From Cyprinodon diabolis (lineage: Eukaryota; Chordata; Actinopteri; Cyprinodontiformes; Cyprinodontidae), in assembly GCA_030533445.1 (NCBI GenBank), contig CM060070.1:27876501-27940500 (forward strand): a stretch of DNA of 64,000 nt, given 5' to 3'. Position 1 is the stretch's first letter, and each line of letters starts with the position of its first letter. A program made the translations under genes and the position numbers. Positions 47,473 through 60,303 of the stretch are shown here, piece by piece. The notes beneath the pieces were generated by a model. That model was given only the letters and a program-made list of their open reading frames with translations. It searched no databases and was not told where the DNA came from.

Positions 47473-47724
47473 AGGGGGTGGGGGTGTCACTGTAAGATTA
47501 AAATTTCTTAATGCACTAGTTTGCACAAACTACTTTGCCGCAAAACACAAAACGCGCAAAACCATCATTTAAATAGGGCGTCTCCAACAGTTTTGCACCT
47601 GCCACCAGTTACGCAATCGCTCTTGTTAAATCACCCGCAAACCATGGTTCAGCCCCTCGCGCAAAATTCCAGTTTGCGAGCGCAAATTACTGCACGCAAA
47701 ATTGGATCTTGATAAATCCGGCCC

Positions 47725-50339
47725 TTACTGTATAACTTAAGTCCTACTTTCAAACATCAAACTTTACAGAAAAACATTGTGCCAAACGTTTTGATACAAA
47801 TACTTTGATTCTGCTGACATTAAAATCAAGTACACAAGGTTAAGCTACAAATTTTATCTTTAAAATAATCTGACATATAGTATTTAGAATGCCTTCCGTA
47901 ATAAGATTCAATTGTTTGAATAGTCTGAGCACTTTCTAACCACAATGACAAGAGGCATTTAGGAGGAGAAAACAACATGTCATTTAGCCTGCCTTTACAG
48001 GCTTTAACAGCTGTTTTTGGGTCTGATTGGCTGTTTTCTTCCTCCTGCTCTGCTTTACTTTGCTGATTGTGGTAACAACTTCCCTGCTGCACCCCATGTT
48101 AAAAAACAAACAAAACAAAAACAAGTTGTTTCATCATGAACTTTGCCTCTCTCAGCCAATCTGTGCCAGGTCGCCTCCTTGCCTGCCTGAGGTTTGTTCC
48201 TGTGCTTGTGTGTACCACTTTCCTTTGAGAGCTGCATAACTAAGGTAATGAAAACAAAAATCCTGCACAGAAATTAGTTTCTCCTATTTGTATTTTCAGC
48301 TCTACAACAGAGACTGTGAACAGACTGAAGGAAACCTGTGAAGGGTTTTTACTTTCTTGACCTGGATTATCCAATTCTGCTGGTTTCCCGTGGTCTTGTG
48401 CTTGCCTTACCCTTAGTGGTTGTTCATTCCTGTGCCTGTGTGCACCACCTGCCTTCCCGGGCTCTTATGCTCAGCTGTTTCTTTTTCTGGTCATTACCTG
48501 GACTGCCACCAGGGTGTTCAGCCTATCAGCTTTTTGTATCTTCATCTGTCTTTTCAAGCCTGCTAAAAGCCTGTTTGACCCGTTAGCAGCCTGTTCTACC
48601 ATCTTCCACCATTTTCAGCCAGTTACCCTGCTTATCAACTTGCCACCAATCTGTTCAGCCTACCAAAAGCCTGTCTGTCTACATTCCCACTTCAGTTTAT
48701 CAACACCACAACGTTCAGTAACCCTTTTAAACACAAAACTATGTCCGGTTAAATAATCAGGTTCTTACTCATACTTGTTACACAACATTGGTCTCTCTAT
48801 AAAGCCTGGTTAAATTTGACATCTTCAGAGCTAGTTATGATAGTAATGATTTCTGAACATAGACTTTCAGCTTTAGGTTGCTTTGTCTACACAGTTTGGA
48901 CATATTGGTTTGACTGCCACACTATGTTAAAAAAATGACCAATGAGGTAGCTTGCTACTTTGGAGGAGCAACTGCAATTGGTTTAACTGGTTTCCATTGT
49001 AGGCTACTAATGACTAGAGGGGTCAAGGAAAAGGTAGAGGAGGGTAAAGTGAAAAGAAAACACCACTCCAAAAAAGAATTGTTAATAAAAGGTGAAAAAA
49101 TAAACCGGAAATGGAATAAAGATTGTCGGACCACTTTAGCCAGAGAACGAGCCAGCGTGGCAGGTAATTCTACATCTAAGATAGATAGTGGTGCTATCTA
49201 TTGTTATCGATTGTTGGCCATGTCCACACAAATTAAACCATAAGTTATCTTGAGTTCAATATCCATGATAACAGGCAGCTCTATCTTTGGTGGGGTTAAT
49301 TTTAGCATGTGACATGCCTGCATGTTTGTTAACAAAAATTTCTCTGCTCTAAAAAGTAAATACAATTGAATTGATAAAACCAATTGATTTGTCATTGAGT
49401 TATGTAGATGTTATGATTTAGTTGAACAAAACTTAATTCAACGCGGGGACAAATATAGGTCAACAGAATTAGATTTTAATAAGCTGAACCAACCGAACAT
49501 AAAAATTTGGTGCATATATTAATTTCCTTTTAAAAGTATTTCAAAAATTGTTAAACAGTGTTTAACAAACTTAATAAAATTACACCATACAGATAAATGT
49601 GGATTTGGTTCAGCTAGCAAAAATATATTGGCTGGAAAAACTGCCATCAATTAAACTGAGTTAATCCAATGACTCATTTTTAAGAGTGCAGGATTTGAAA
49701 ATACATTTTCAGATTTCAGTATTTAATGGGTTAATAAATACAATTCTACAATTCCTCTTATTTTTCAATTTAAAGGTATATTGTGGAAGAATTACTGTCA
49801 TCTATCCGTGCAATTAGCACGTCACTGCCTCAAACACCTACTCCTGCTACTGTAGCTGCCGTGTGCCAAAAAGCATCGATAATGCAGATGTAACCATCCA
49901 AAGTGAATTCTCTACAAGATAGTATTTACTGTGACACAAAGCCAGTATTCAATGTAGCTTTGAAAGCTACAAAACCAACTTATATTCTGTACCTCCAAAA
50001 TCGGTATATGTTTGCTGTTATGCTTTCTATAGTAAGAAGCAACACTGTCTAATTAAATCAAATGGAATAAGTTAGTTTTATGATAATTTTGGCAGTACAG
50101 TTCATTTACTTGTCAAGGAGAAACAGGGCAAATTTAGCATCGCTTTTAAAATATCTCCCCTTTTTTTTCGCTTTCTTGAGGATTGTGAAACTGTTTCTTG
50201 TGCTGCTGCTGAATATGCATGATCCTGCATTGTGATCCAGTAGTGTAGACTTCAGTTGTTGGGATAGTGTCTCCATATGATCTTTGCCTTTCAATCACAC
50301 TGAACTGCCAGCAACACTGCCATACTCTTACATAAACAC
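47725..50339. other. Unannotated region
   Basis: No gene recognised. Bases 48,150-48,760 are pyrimidine-rich with a partly repeated motif (CCTGTGCTTGTGTGTACCAC at about 48,200 and CCTGTGCCTGTGTGCACCAC at about 48,431), possibly an old LTR. A 102-codon frame at 48,935-49,243 is lysine-rich but shows no domain. Confidence 0.4.
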
Positions 50340-50680
50340 ACTCGCACACACCCACACCCACACACTGTACTGCTATATATAGTGAGGACTATGTGTTGAC
50401 TCCAATTGACTTCCATTCAGTCATTTTCAACCCTTTCTATGCCTTAACCCTAAAACTAACCCTAAAATTAACCATTACCAATGCATACCTTAACCTAACC
50501 CTAAAGCTAACGCAATTGACGCCTAAGCCTTAAACCTAACCATTAGAAAAATAGCATGTGAGGAATGGCAAAATATCCTCACTTTGAAAAAACTGGTCCT
50601 CAATTTGATGTTAAAATTGCAAAAATGGTCCTCACTCTGTGGGCTAAACAAGTACACACAAACATGCACACACAAACCCA
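50340..50680. repeat. Interspersed repeat with telomere-like CTAACC words and CA runs
   Basis: GTGAGGAC near 50,380 and its complement GTCCTCAC near 50,628 bracket a segment with many CCCTAA/CTAACC words (ACCCTAAAACTAACCCTAA, CTTAACCTAACCCTAAAGC) and flanking (CA)n. The arrangement resembles a known fish interspersed repeat class. It is not a genuine telomere array because units are irregular. Confidence 0.55.
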
Positions 50681-51839
50681 AATCCAAATCCAACAAATAA
50701 AAGAGTGAATGGAGCTCAAATCATGGTCGAACAGATAAATCAGCACATATATGGAATAAAGTCTCCACAGCTTCCTTTCCAAATATGAGTTTATTAACAA
50801 AAATCTTTCAGCTGTAGGTCAAACATATCTCAGTTAAAAACTCTTGACTATTCTAGTGAAATTCAACTAAACTAAGCTACTCTGTACATAAAGAATTAAA
50901 AAATCACATGGTGGGAAACAATAGTCAATAGGATGAAGTTATGATTACGGTTCTGCTTGAATTTATTTTTGAAAAAGTTTATTTTGAAGAATTTTGAATG
51001 TTATCAAATTAGATTTTAACTCATTTAGAGCAATTGAAATGTGCTCACACCGATTCACAATGCAAATCCAAGACGTAAATTAAACATTATTTTGTGAAAA
51101 TAATGTTTCAACAAATGATTTGCTTATTCAGAAATCAATATTGTTTTGTTACCTGATTCTTAACCTTCTTTGATTGAACTAGTACCTAGCAAGCATGAGG
51201 GGCCTTCTTTTAAAATACTTCTTGATTATATTGTGGTGAAGGAATATGATTAACATAAGAGGAAACATGTGAATGGTAATGTTAGACTGGTTTTGAAGCC
51301 CTTAGTAAAATAAAGCCTGTTTTAGATTTATGACCAACAGCTCCAATAGTTTCAGTATGGTGTCACATGGGCCTCAACCTGTTAGCTTGTTTTACACACC
51401 ATTTAACACATGAAATGATCGAAAATAATCAAAAATGCTAATAAATTGTTTAGCTGAAAACTTTTTCCCTTACAATTTATGTCAGACCTCCAACCTCTGT
51501 TGATCTCCATTTTGGAAATCTAAAGATCTCCATCTTCGACATTTAGCAGCTTTGCATACCATGAACACATCTGGGACAATCGTCGTTGTCATCAGCTCCA
51601 GTTTCTTCGGGCATCTGAAAGTTCCTGAAACTCAGAAATGTTACAGAAAAACTGTTTTTGTAGCGTTTTGCTTTTGAAGTCAGCCACCAGGCCCACTTAG
51701 TCTTTGATCAGTCTCCAAATCCTTGTCCTTGACATGTGGCCATCCATGACAGCATCTTTACCCAAGTGATTCTCAGAAGACGTAGATAAAACTCAAAAGG
51801 AACAAATGAAAGTCAGACATCACTTGTAATGTTTCAACA
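50681..51839. other. Unannotated spacer
   Basis: AT-rich. No gene recognised. Confidence 0.4.
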
Positions 51840-52870
51840 CACTGAATTAAAAAATAAACCACTGAAACATACATAAAAAAAGTACATAACTAAATATTTT
51901 GTTACACATGGTAATTGTTGCAATTAAACAATTCCTGCAACTGTTAATTAGAATTCTACACCTCTCAGTAGGCATTTTGAACCATTCCTCATGAACACAA
52001 ACTGATCCAGTGGTCCCAGGTTTGAAGAATTTCTTTTCTAGACGGCATGTTTAAGTTCCTTACAAAGATGCTAAATAGGATTTAGGTCAGGGCTCATAGA
52101 AGGCAAATGCAGAATTGTTCAATGTTTTCCTCTTTGCCATTCTTGGGTGTTCTTTTTGTTGTGTGTTTTGTCTCATTATCCTATGACATGCTATTGAGAC
52201 AAAGCTTTCTGACATTGGCCAGCTTATTTCTATCTAAAATCCCTCAATGGTCTTGAAATTTCATTGAACTTGAGGAGATTCAAGACACTGTGTCAGATGA
52301 AGAAAAGAAACCCCAGGGCATAACAGAGCATCTATCATATTTTACAACAGGGACAGTGTGTTTTACTTGATGTGCATCATTTTTTTTAATGTCTGTTACC
52401 ATAGCGCTGATGTGCCTTGGCAATAATGTCCACTTTTGTCTCATCTGTCCAAAGGACATTCTCCTAGAAGCTTATCAAAATTTGGTTTGGGAAATTAAAG
52501 TCTGTTTTTTAAATAATTTGCTTTCAGCAATGGTGTCGTCCACTTTGACTCAAACAACAACCGATGGTGCCTTCTAGCATTGATTATCCTTAAGCTTTAA
52601 GTTCACTCTTTTGTCTCATTAAAAGTTTTTCTGGGTTCTTTTGTTTTTATTAACCTTTTTTCCGGTTGCCAGAGGCACACACTTGGAAAGCTCAAACCAA
52701 TTTGCACAGCTTTGCACACTGAAACTTTGTAGATGATCAACAACAACATACCCATTTATTGCAAATGTCCTAATTTTTATTCTTTGAAGATCAGATTCTG
52801 AGCGTCATTATATTTAGTACCATGGGATGTAATACCATTCAGAGAGAAAAAGGCCATCACCATCCAAAAA
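51840..52870 (-). pseudogene. Tc1-like transposon relic (minus strand)
   Basis: Heavily mutated minus-strand translation preserves ordered pieces. KRTQKNF lies near 52,640. MSFGQMRQK in one frame, or its neighbour frame LWTDETKV at about 52,440-52,470, carries the first catalytic aspartate. CSVMPWGFF lies at 52,315, EP-PKSYLASL-type SPDLNPI remnants at 52,080-52,100, and EEWFKMPTERCRILINS at 51,950-51,995. At least a dozen stops. The family is the same as the relic at 54.4-55.65 kb, judging by TGAGCCCTGACCTAAATCCT shared between them. Confidence 0.68.
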
Positions 52871-54399
52871 CCTTATAAAAGTGAAAAGTTTGCAAAAACA
52901 CATATGGGCAAAAGAATGAATGATTTGCTATTACATGTTAAGCAGGTCCCTTTACTTCTTTTACATCCCTACTGATGAGTTATCACTTTTACCCTTCATC
53001 ACAACGTACATTTTGTTCTTTTCTCTGCATTTTCTTTGTTTACCCTGTTTTATTTATTATCTTAATGTAGAGCACTATAGTGAATGATCTTCTATGAATA
53101 AATTGGAGGAGAAAGTTAGCCCCGATTTCTGAGTATGTTCCTAAAATCATACTTAAATGCTTTGCTTTTATAACTTATGTTGTGATTTTTGAATAATTAA
53201 ATCAAATATATTCCTGAAATAAAAAATGTCATATTTATTGTTAAAATAAATACTGACTGGTCTATCAACAGCAGGACGGTATTTTAACTACCTTTCCACA
53301 AGGGGGCAATGCTGTGTTAAGCATAAGTTCTGAAGAGTTCAAAATGGCAGCAAATTGTTTTTTTTTTCTTCTGACCACAGCAGGTTCAATAGTTTGCTCA
53401 TTTACAGGACCATTGTGAGACTGTCTTCATTTACTTACCTTTTGGAAAACTGTTAACTCAGTGTCACATTTGCAAAAAAATGATTTGCTTTTAATAAGAA
53501 AATCTTATAACCTGCATTGCTGGACTTTAGATTTGTTTGTTTGTTCATGGTCCCAGTCCCACAAGTCTATCTTAGCCTTAACTGACTTTACATAAATCCA
53601 GTCTACTAAGTTCTGCTAAATAGAATCCAGAATACTTGAGAGACTCAGAGTGTACATGAGTGTATTTTTGACATTCAGGTCAGTACCTCCACTTTGTTTG
53701 CTCTCTTTCACCCTTTTTCCCACTCCCTCCCTAGACAGGATGTTTGTGTCTCAGTGGAGTACCAGCAGACAGCGAACCATAGGAAAGCTGATGATCAGAT
53801 AGTGTGGCTGTGAAGAACCAGCTTTCCCAGCGATGTAAAAGATTAACTGGGATTTAGGACTTCCATTTGAATCGCCCCCCCTAAACTAAGACACTGCCAG
53901 AGATAGCAAAAGAACGTGAGATTGTAAAGCCATGGTGGCCCCAACAGCGAAGTGCCCTATCCAGACCCTATCATTTCCTTTCTTAACCTCACATACTAAA
54001 TAAACAACCCTGTATTTGTGCAAAAATTACTCAGAAGTGAAACTCCTGCTGCAATAATATTTTGCAAAAGAGTTCGTGCAACACACATGATTACACTAGT
54101 AGGTAATACCATAAGTCTCAAGTGGTTTGTGTTTCCTTGTATTGTGATGGATTCATGCAAAGTAAATGCTGGACGCCTGGCTGGGCAGTGTCTTGTGTGG
54201 CACAGGATCTGAATCATGAATTCAAGCTGTTTCATGCCAGAACAATGTGAACCCTGGCTTGTCAAAGCGACCTATAACAGAATGATAATTAACATCAGTG
54301 GAGGAAAGAAATGCACAAATGCATAATTGTTGGTGTCCCATATCTGATGGGAGAAAACATTTCTCATTTTAACAAATTAAAAGTTATATATAAATGAAT
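52871..54399. other. Unannotated spacer between two Tc1 relics
   Basis: No gene recognised. Confidence 0.4.
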
Positions 54400-55650
54400 A
54401 AATGAAAGTCAGATATTGCTTTTTTAACAATGTTTTAACTGAAAGTCATGAAACGCGCCTAGATTAGAAATGATGGTACTCCTTGAAATGATTGTAAATA
54501 CTGCGACTAGAGGGACATGTTCAAGATGTGCCCACTAATTAGTATTGCAGATGGCTACAATCTTGTAATCAGTAAGTGGGCCCATATATAGAGCTACAAA
54601 TAATTACCGTGCTATTATTATGGACAAATATGTAAAAGGAAAAAACTATAAGACCATCGCCTAGCAGCTTGTTGTTCCTATGACTACAGTTGCACAGATT
54701 ATTCAGAAATTTAAGATCCAGGGGACTGTAGCCAACCACGCTGGAGATGGCAATAGGAGGGAAATTGATGATAAATTAAAGGATAATGGATAATATGAAT
54801 GGTAACAAAAGAGCCCAGAAAAAACTTCTGAAGGGATTGAAGTTAAATTTCAAGCTCTAGGAAAAACAGTGTTAGATCACAGCATCTGTTATTGCTTCAG
54901 CCAACATGGCTCTACTGTAAAGCAACCAAGGAGGGCACTATTGTTAAAGACAAAATCATAAAAAAGCTAGACTGGAATTTGTCAACCTAGGCGTTAACAA
55001 GCCACAAAGCTTCTGGTAGAATGTCCTGTGGACAAATGACAAAAACATTGAATTTTTTGCAAAGGCACATCAGCTTTATTTTTTACTGAGGGAAAAGGGG
55101 AAGCATATCAAGAAAAGAACACTGTCCCTACTGGCTAACACGGAGGAGGCTCTGTTATGCTCTGTGGCTGCTTTGCTTCATTTCGACACAGGATGTCTTG
55201 AATCTCTTCAGAGTATAGTGCAATTTTAAAACGTTCCTGAGATTATAGAGAAAAATGTGCTGCCCATTGTCGGAATGCTTCATCTCATTAGCAGGTCATT
55301 TGTCTGCAACACGATGATGACCCAATACACACCTCTAGAAAACTCTCAAGAATGAGAACAAAAAGAGAAAGAGGAAACATTGCACTGTTCTGAAGTGGCT
55401 TTCTATGAGCCCTGACCTAAATCCTATTTAGCATCCTTGGAAGCAGCTGAAACATTCTGTCTGGAAAAGGCAAACCTGAGACAGCTGGAGCACTTTGCTC
55501 ATGAGGAGTGGCCAAAATACCTGCCGAGAGGTGCAGGAGTCTCATTTACAGTTACACGAATCATTTAATTGCGGTGCCTCAAGTTTTTCCTTTCATTAAA
55601 CTAGTGGTACTGACTTTTTTGTCTACTTGTGTATTTCAAATGTTTGTTAG
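54400..55650 (+). pseudogene. Tc1-like transposon relic (plus strand)
   Basis: The frame opens MDKYVKGKNYKTIA with QLVVPMTTVAQIIQKFK (54,619-54,715), a helix-turn-helix region. Later GGGSVMLCGCFASF (55,145-55,185), a QHDDDP-like second catalytic block (55,305-55,325), DLNPI-type SYLASLEAAE remnants (55,410-55,450) and AHEEWPKYLPRGAGVS (55,497-55,545) follow in correct order, with stops throughout. Same family as the minus-strand relic about 2.5 kb away. Inactive. Confidence 0.72.
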
Positions 55651-58600
55651 ACTTGCAGTAATTGACAATTTCATTGTTAGATTTTTAAACGCTTTCATTA
55701 TCAATTAATTTTTCCCCCTGATGTAAGATTACAGTCAGACATTCTGATACTTTTTATCTTTAGTTATGTAATGTTTTATGCATTCCTTATAGATAAGAAT
55801 CTAAAAAGAATGGCAAGCATTTACACATTTTGTGGATTGTAACTTTAATATTTACCAGCTGTGTGCAAGTAGAGACTGTGATTTTGCAGATATAGGTCAA
55901 AGTCAGACTGAATGGAGAATATCTTTCAACTTTGTTTGGACTGTAACCCTTGATTTAATTTTGGACTAATTTGTTCATTTTAATGCATAGGTATGATTTA
56001 ATTCAAGATAGGTGTAGCACTAGTGGTATGCTTAGAGTTTTTTGTTTGTTCTTTCTTTCTTTTTTCTGAAGAATTGTCCTTTATATAGCTCAGTCTACGT
56101 TCCCTATGACCACCCTGATCAACGATGACCACCTTCAAACGGAGGAAGTTGAATACAATTTTTAAGATTGTGTTAAAAACATTTTTCGTTGCTAAAAACC
56201 CTGTCATTCCTCCTTAAAATTGTATGCTAAATTTTGTAATGCTATCATCTAATAATAAAAACAACATTGAAGTCAGATATTCTTAAACATGAAAAACTTT
56301 CAACAGTATTGATAAGTATAAGTGATTGATTATTTTGGAAGGCACTGTTACCCTGTCAAAATTCTTCTTTTATTAGGCTAAATGTATACTAAAGTAAATT
56401 ACAAAAAAATCTAAAAAAAAAACAGCAACAAAACCTGATTCTAATCTCCAAACCTACCTTAGTTTCTTTTATTATTGAGAAATATTTCTGAACAAGAAGT
56501 TTTTATAGAAATGGTAGAGGGCACTTCCTGTGAGACACAACATGGTCTAATGAAAACACAGGAGTGGAAAGATGTGTTCGGCTCTGCCCTGTCCTGTTTT
56601 AGCCTCCCCCCACCCTCCCAACCTCTCCATATCGCTCCCTGTTCTCTGTAAATTCCCTGGCCCAAACTGCCAGTTTCCTTTCCCAATACCATTTATGGGC
56701 TTAATTTGCTTAAAAAGTAGCTGAAGAGCAGAAATGGCCTCAAAAAATATTCAGTTTACTCAGGGTAAACAGGCTAACATGATGTAAGATGGATCAAAGA
56801 AGGTGAAAGGAGAGCCCTAAAAGTGTCTCCAATCCGACTGACACAACTGATTCTCTGTTGGTAGGATTTCCTTGCAGCGATGTTTTTTTTTTTTTTAAAC
56901 ACCATACAAGAGCCTGTGTGTGAATTAAGCTTGTAAGTGGTATAATTAAGTAAGTAACGGAAGCTAACACACTCAGGCCTTTCACACCAAAGACTCACCG
57001 TTGAGTGTACACACATGTGCCATAGATAGAGCTCACAAAAAGCCTTCTGTTCACATCCAGAATTAACCTGCTAGTATAACCAGCCCCCTTTTCACAACCA
57101 TACAGTGATACAGGTTAGGTTTGGATACAGTCATACAATTTTAACGTTCATAGGGTCCCAGCCTTTAAAATAATCTAAATTCAATGTATGACCTACATGT
57201 TGTTCGCACTGTATGATTTATACTGAAACTTCTGTTGAGTTTGTATTCCCTAATCTGGTCCTGGAAAAATCCACCTCTTTAAAAGGAGGTAATTTTGTTA
57301 ATTTTCCATAGAAGCAGCTCATGTTTCGTTCCCGACAGCAATGTTCGCATTTTAAATGATCCAAATCAGCTTGTTAAGTCTACAAGTGCCTTTTTGGAGA
57401 CAGTCTTATGGCAGTTGGCAGTCCACCGAAAGGTCATGCCTTTATCTTTTGGTCCTCATCCACAAAAAACAATCCAGTAGGGTTAGTGCTGCAGTAAGAG
57501 TAATTCTAACAGCTGTTTAACTCCTTGAAAACATAAGTTTCAGATTTTTTCCCCCCCAATACATCACCATTTGTTGTTTTTCTGATAAAGTTTATCAGTT
57601 TGATAATGAGGAATAAACCATTCTTCAGGGTTGAAATATGTAGAATAGGGTAAACTAAAATGCATAACTTGAAAGTCTATTTTTCCTTTTTTTTGCTTTT
57701 ATTTCAGCTTTCTGGGTGATATTATCTAGAGGTTGGATGCTTATGAAAATTGTGCGTTGGTGTTTGTTTGGGTGTGTGCATGTGAATGATAGATTGGAAA
57801 AATTATGGCTGTGTCTGAGATTTATGTTAACTTTCCTGTGTCCATGGTTTGATTGTTTTGAGTAAGACTCCAGGGAAAATGGTCTGGATGTCCAAGGCGA
57901 GGGCATGGTTTGCGTGCGTGCTTGTGTCTGTGCAAATGTCAGGTTTACTTTAGCTCTTTCAGAGACGCTAGAGGGATACTAGACTAGGGCAAAACTGTTG
58001 GAAAAGAATGATCTCATAAAGCAGGCAATTCTCCGTTTACACAGTTTTCATGAAACCTGGAAAAACCTGGACTGAAAAGGCTATTCCTGCTTATTCACTT
58101 GCAGCCTGTTTAATTTATTTTCACACCGCATTCCCACTGTTTAACCTCTGACCAACTCTTCCACCTCCTATCCTCTCCCTTATTCCCCTCACACTCCATC
58201 AATAAACAAACCATAACCATCACATCAGCTATTTTTCATCAAGCGTTAAAGCATGCTGCATTTGCTCCTCCAGCAGTCCCAGAGTGCACTCCCAGAGAGA
58301 GACTAGGACACATGTTGGATGACTGGCAGGGAGGGTGGGAGGCAGAGTGGACTGTTATGATCTCATCAATGTAGTGGACCATAATGTTTAAGACCGATAA
58401 ACACAGGTGGTTTGCTGTTTAGTTCAAAATATTAGTATGGGCTTCTATGTGTGTCTTCTGTCTGTATATAAATCATCATGAAACACAGCGTCATATGCCC
58501 AGCAGATGCTAAGGACCTAGAAGTACTATGTTCTATTTTTACATATTTATCTGTGTAGTATAACCTGCCTTTAGATTCCTGCAGCTCTATTGTTACTTGC

Positions 58601-58689
58601 TTTAATAAAAGCTCCAAAACCAAAAAACAGAAATCACAATGTATGATTGTTTAACCATTAATTTGCAAATCTGCAAATAGATAAATATA
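55651..58689. other. Unannotated region
   Basis: About 3 kb of AT-rich sequence. One short frame at 57,295-57,480 follows an acceptor-like TTTTCCATAG but has no identifiable domain. GGAAGGCACTGTTA at about 56,338 may be an isolated transposon end. Confidence 0.4.
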
Positions 58690-59380
58690 TAAAGCTGCAA
58701 ATAAATATTCCGAAAAGTTGTATTTTGGTCTCAAATCACCACATGACTTTCTCCCATGACTTCTCTGGATCATCCAAATGGTCATTGGCAAACTTAAGAC
58801 ATGCCTTTACATTTTTAGGTTTAAGCAGGGGAACCTTCCGTGCCATGCAGGATTTCAAACCATGACGTCTTAGGGTATTACTAACAGTAACCTGGGAAAC
58901 GATTGTCCCAGCTTTTTTCAGGTGATTCAGCTCCTCCTGTGTAGTTCTGGGCTGATTTCTCACCTTTCTTAGGATCATTGAGGCCCCACGAGGTGAGACC
59001 TTGCATGGAGCCCCAGCCTGAGGGAGATTGACAGTCATGTTTAGCTTTTTCCATTTTCTCATGATTGCTCCAACAGTGGACATTTTTTCACCAAGCTGCT
59101 TTGCAATTTCTCTATAGCCCTTTCCAGCCTTGTGGAGGTGTGTCATTTTGTCCCTTGTGGGTTTGGACAGCTCTTTGGTGTTGGCCATGTTAGTAGCTGG
59201 ATTCTTACTAATTGTATGGGGTGGATTAAGTGTGTTTATGCAGCTAACAACCTGAAATAGGTGCATCAAATTTAGGATTATAAATGGAGTGGAGGTGGAT
59301 ATTTTGAGGGCAGACTAATAGGTCTTTGAGGTTCAGAATTCTAGCTGCTAGACAGGTGTTCAAATACTTTTTTGAAGCTG
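58690..59380 (-). mobile_element. Tc1-like transposon, truncated (5' half)
   Basis: On the minus strand the element starts at 59,380 with CAGCTTCAAAAAAGTATTTG next to a TA. It contains the transposase N-terminal half and breaks off shortly after the first catalytic region. The right inverted repeat is absent, so it cannot mobilise. Confidence 0.8.
58736..59269 (-). pseudogene. Tc1-like transposase, N-terminal half
   Basis: The open frame is 177 codons from 59,269. The family start is probably the internal [15 protein letters not shown] at 59,188. Helix-turn-helix segments are [20 protein letters not shown] and [16 protein letters not shown]; between them lies a short linker ([13 protein letters not shown]) in place of the usual GRK box. 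[20 protein letters not shown] leads into WEKVMW, after which a TGA replaces the SDE region that should hold the first catalytic aspartate (FETKIQLFG continues after the stop). The remaining two-thirds of the catalytic domain are deleted. Inactive. Confidence 0.85.
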
Positions 59381-59684
59381 TATCATAAAAATAAATAGTT
59401 AATAGATCATATATTGTGATCTCTTAATTTTTTTTTAGATTATGTCTCTCACAGTGGACATGCACCTACAATGACAATTCCAGACCCCTTTTTTGTTGTA
59501 AAGATCAGCATGCTCTCTTTTCTTTCACTTATCTTAACCACTCTACCTTGCAGAATCTTTGGAAGTAGTGAAAGTGCTCAATCCTAAACTGTGGCTGCAA
59601 CCGAATGCTGAGGAGGCTTAAGGAAAAGCAGAAGTGCATCAGTAGTCGTTATGATAAGCGCTGTCCCAATTCTGCTGGCACTAA

Positions 59685-59875
59685 GGGAGTTTTTCCTCTC
59701 CACTGTCACTACAAGCATGCTTAGTGTGAGGGATTGTATTTAAGTCCTGCAACAATTCATCAAATTGCTGGACCTTATATATTAATAGTTGGTTTGTTTA
59801 ATGCTGTCTAACCTATCCACCTTGGTTACATTAAGGTTTATGAATTGAAAAGGCTATATAAATATATATTCTTCT
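59685..59875 (+). mobile_element. L2 LINE 3' end fragment
   Basis: TTTTTCCTCTCCACTGTCAC, then AAGCATGCTTAGTGTGAGGG and GATTGTATTTAAGTC match the 3' untranslated region of the L2 at 41.7-45.7 kb in opposite orientation, ending AAGGCTATATAAATATAT. A 5'-truncated copy. Confidence 0.8.
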
Positions 59876-60149
59876 TGGGGGGAAAACTGCATTTAAAAGG
59901 TCTTGGTAGATGACTTGACAAAGATTTCAATAAATGTTTGAATGAATCTAATTTAACATATAAAATAAGTATTATTCATTTTTTCTGTTTGCACATGTGA
60001 TTTAGTATTCTAGCATACATGTAGCAGAGGCAACTGTATACAAAACTTGCCTCACATGTTAGTTAGAGTAACAAAATTTAATCAGGTCGGAGATTTAACG
60101 CTGTCATCATAAGAAACTGATTCAGTATTGTGTCTTCGGTATACTGTAG
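59876..60149. other. Unannotated spacer
   Basis: No gene recognised. Confidence 0.4.
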
Positions 60150-60303
60150 GGACCGCAACAGGGGCCAGCTCACTGGCCCTTTTTGGCACCTGTCTAAAAA
60201 TCACCCATGCTCTGTAGCTGCATTTGTGAATGCAGTGATTAGTGATATTCCATGGCGATCATTTCTGAAAGACATCATAAACAGGGGGGCAAAACGCCTG
60301 CAG
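60150..60303 (+). CDS. Candidate internal exon of an unidentified host gene
   Basis: A 154-bp open segment between an acceptor (ATACTGTAG ending 60,149) and a consensus donor (CTGCAG followed by GTAAGT at 60,304). It begins in phase 2 and ends in phase 0. Translation starts DRNRGQLTGPFWHLSKNHPC and ends WRSFLKDIINRGAKRLQ, with a balanced, protein-like composition (FVNAVISDIPW in the middle) unlike the accidental frames nearby. No transposon signature is seen. I do not recognise the family and see no convincing neighbouring exon, so it could be an exon of a large gene with long introns or a chance frame. Confidence 0.45.

Larger units (their letters stand above)
46458..47724 (+). mobile_element. 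PIF/Harbinger element, internally deleted
   Basis: The inverted ends GGGCCGGATCTATCAA (46,458) and TTGATAAATCCGGCCC (ending 47,724) differ by one or two bases. Flanking triplets TGA and TTA are compatible with a mutated 3-bp TWA duplication typical of this superfamily. Subterminal repeats (TTTGCGTG, GCGCAAA) occur at both sides. The interior carries a transposase N-terminus, then a (TA)n/poly-T tract at about 47,385-47,470. Confidence 0.8.

Noticed and set aside
50340..50680. Interstitial telomere array
   Set aside because: Units are irregular and separated by unrelated bases; better explained as an interspersed repeat.
57295..57480. Possible 50-codon terminal exon after an acceptor-like site
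   Set aside because: No homology recognised, no donor or upstream exon, and length is within chance for this region.
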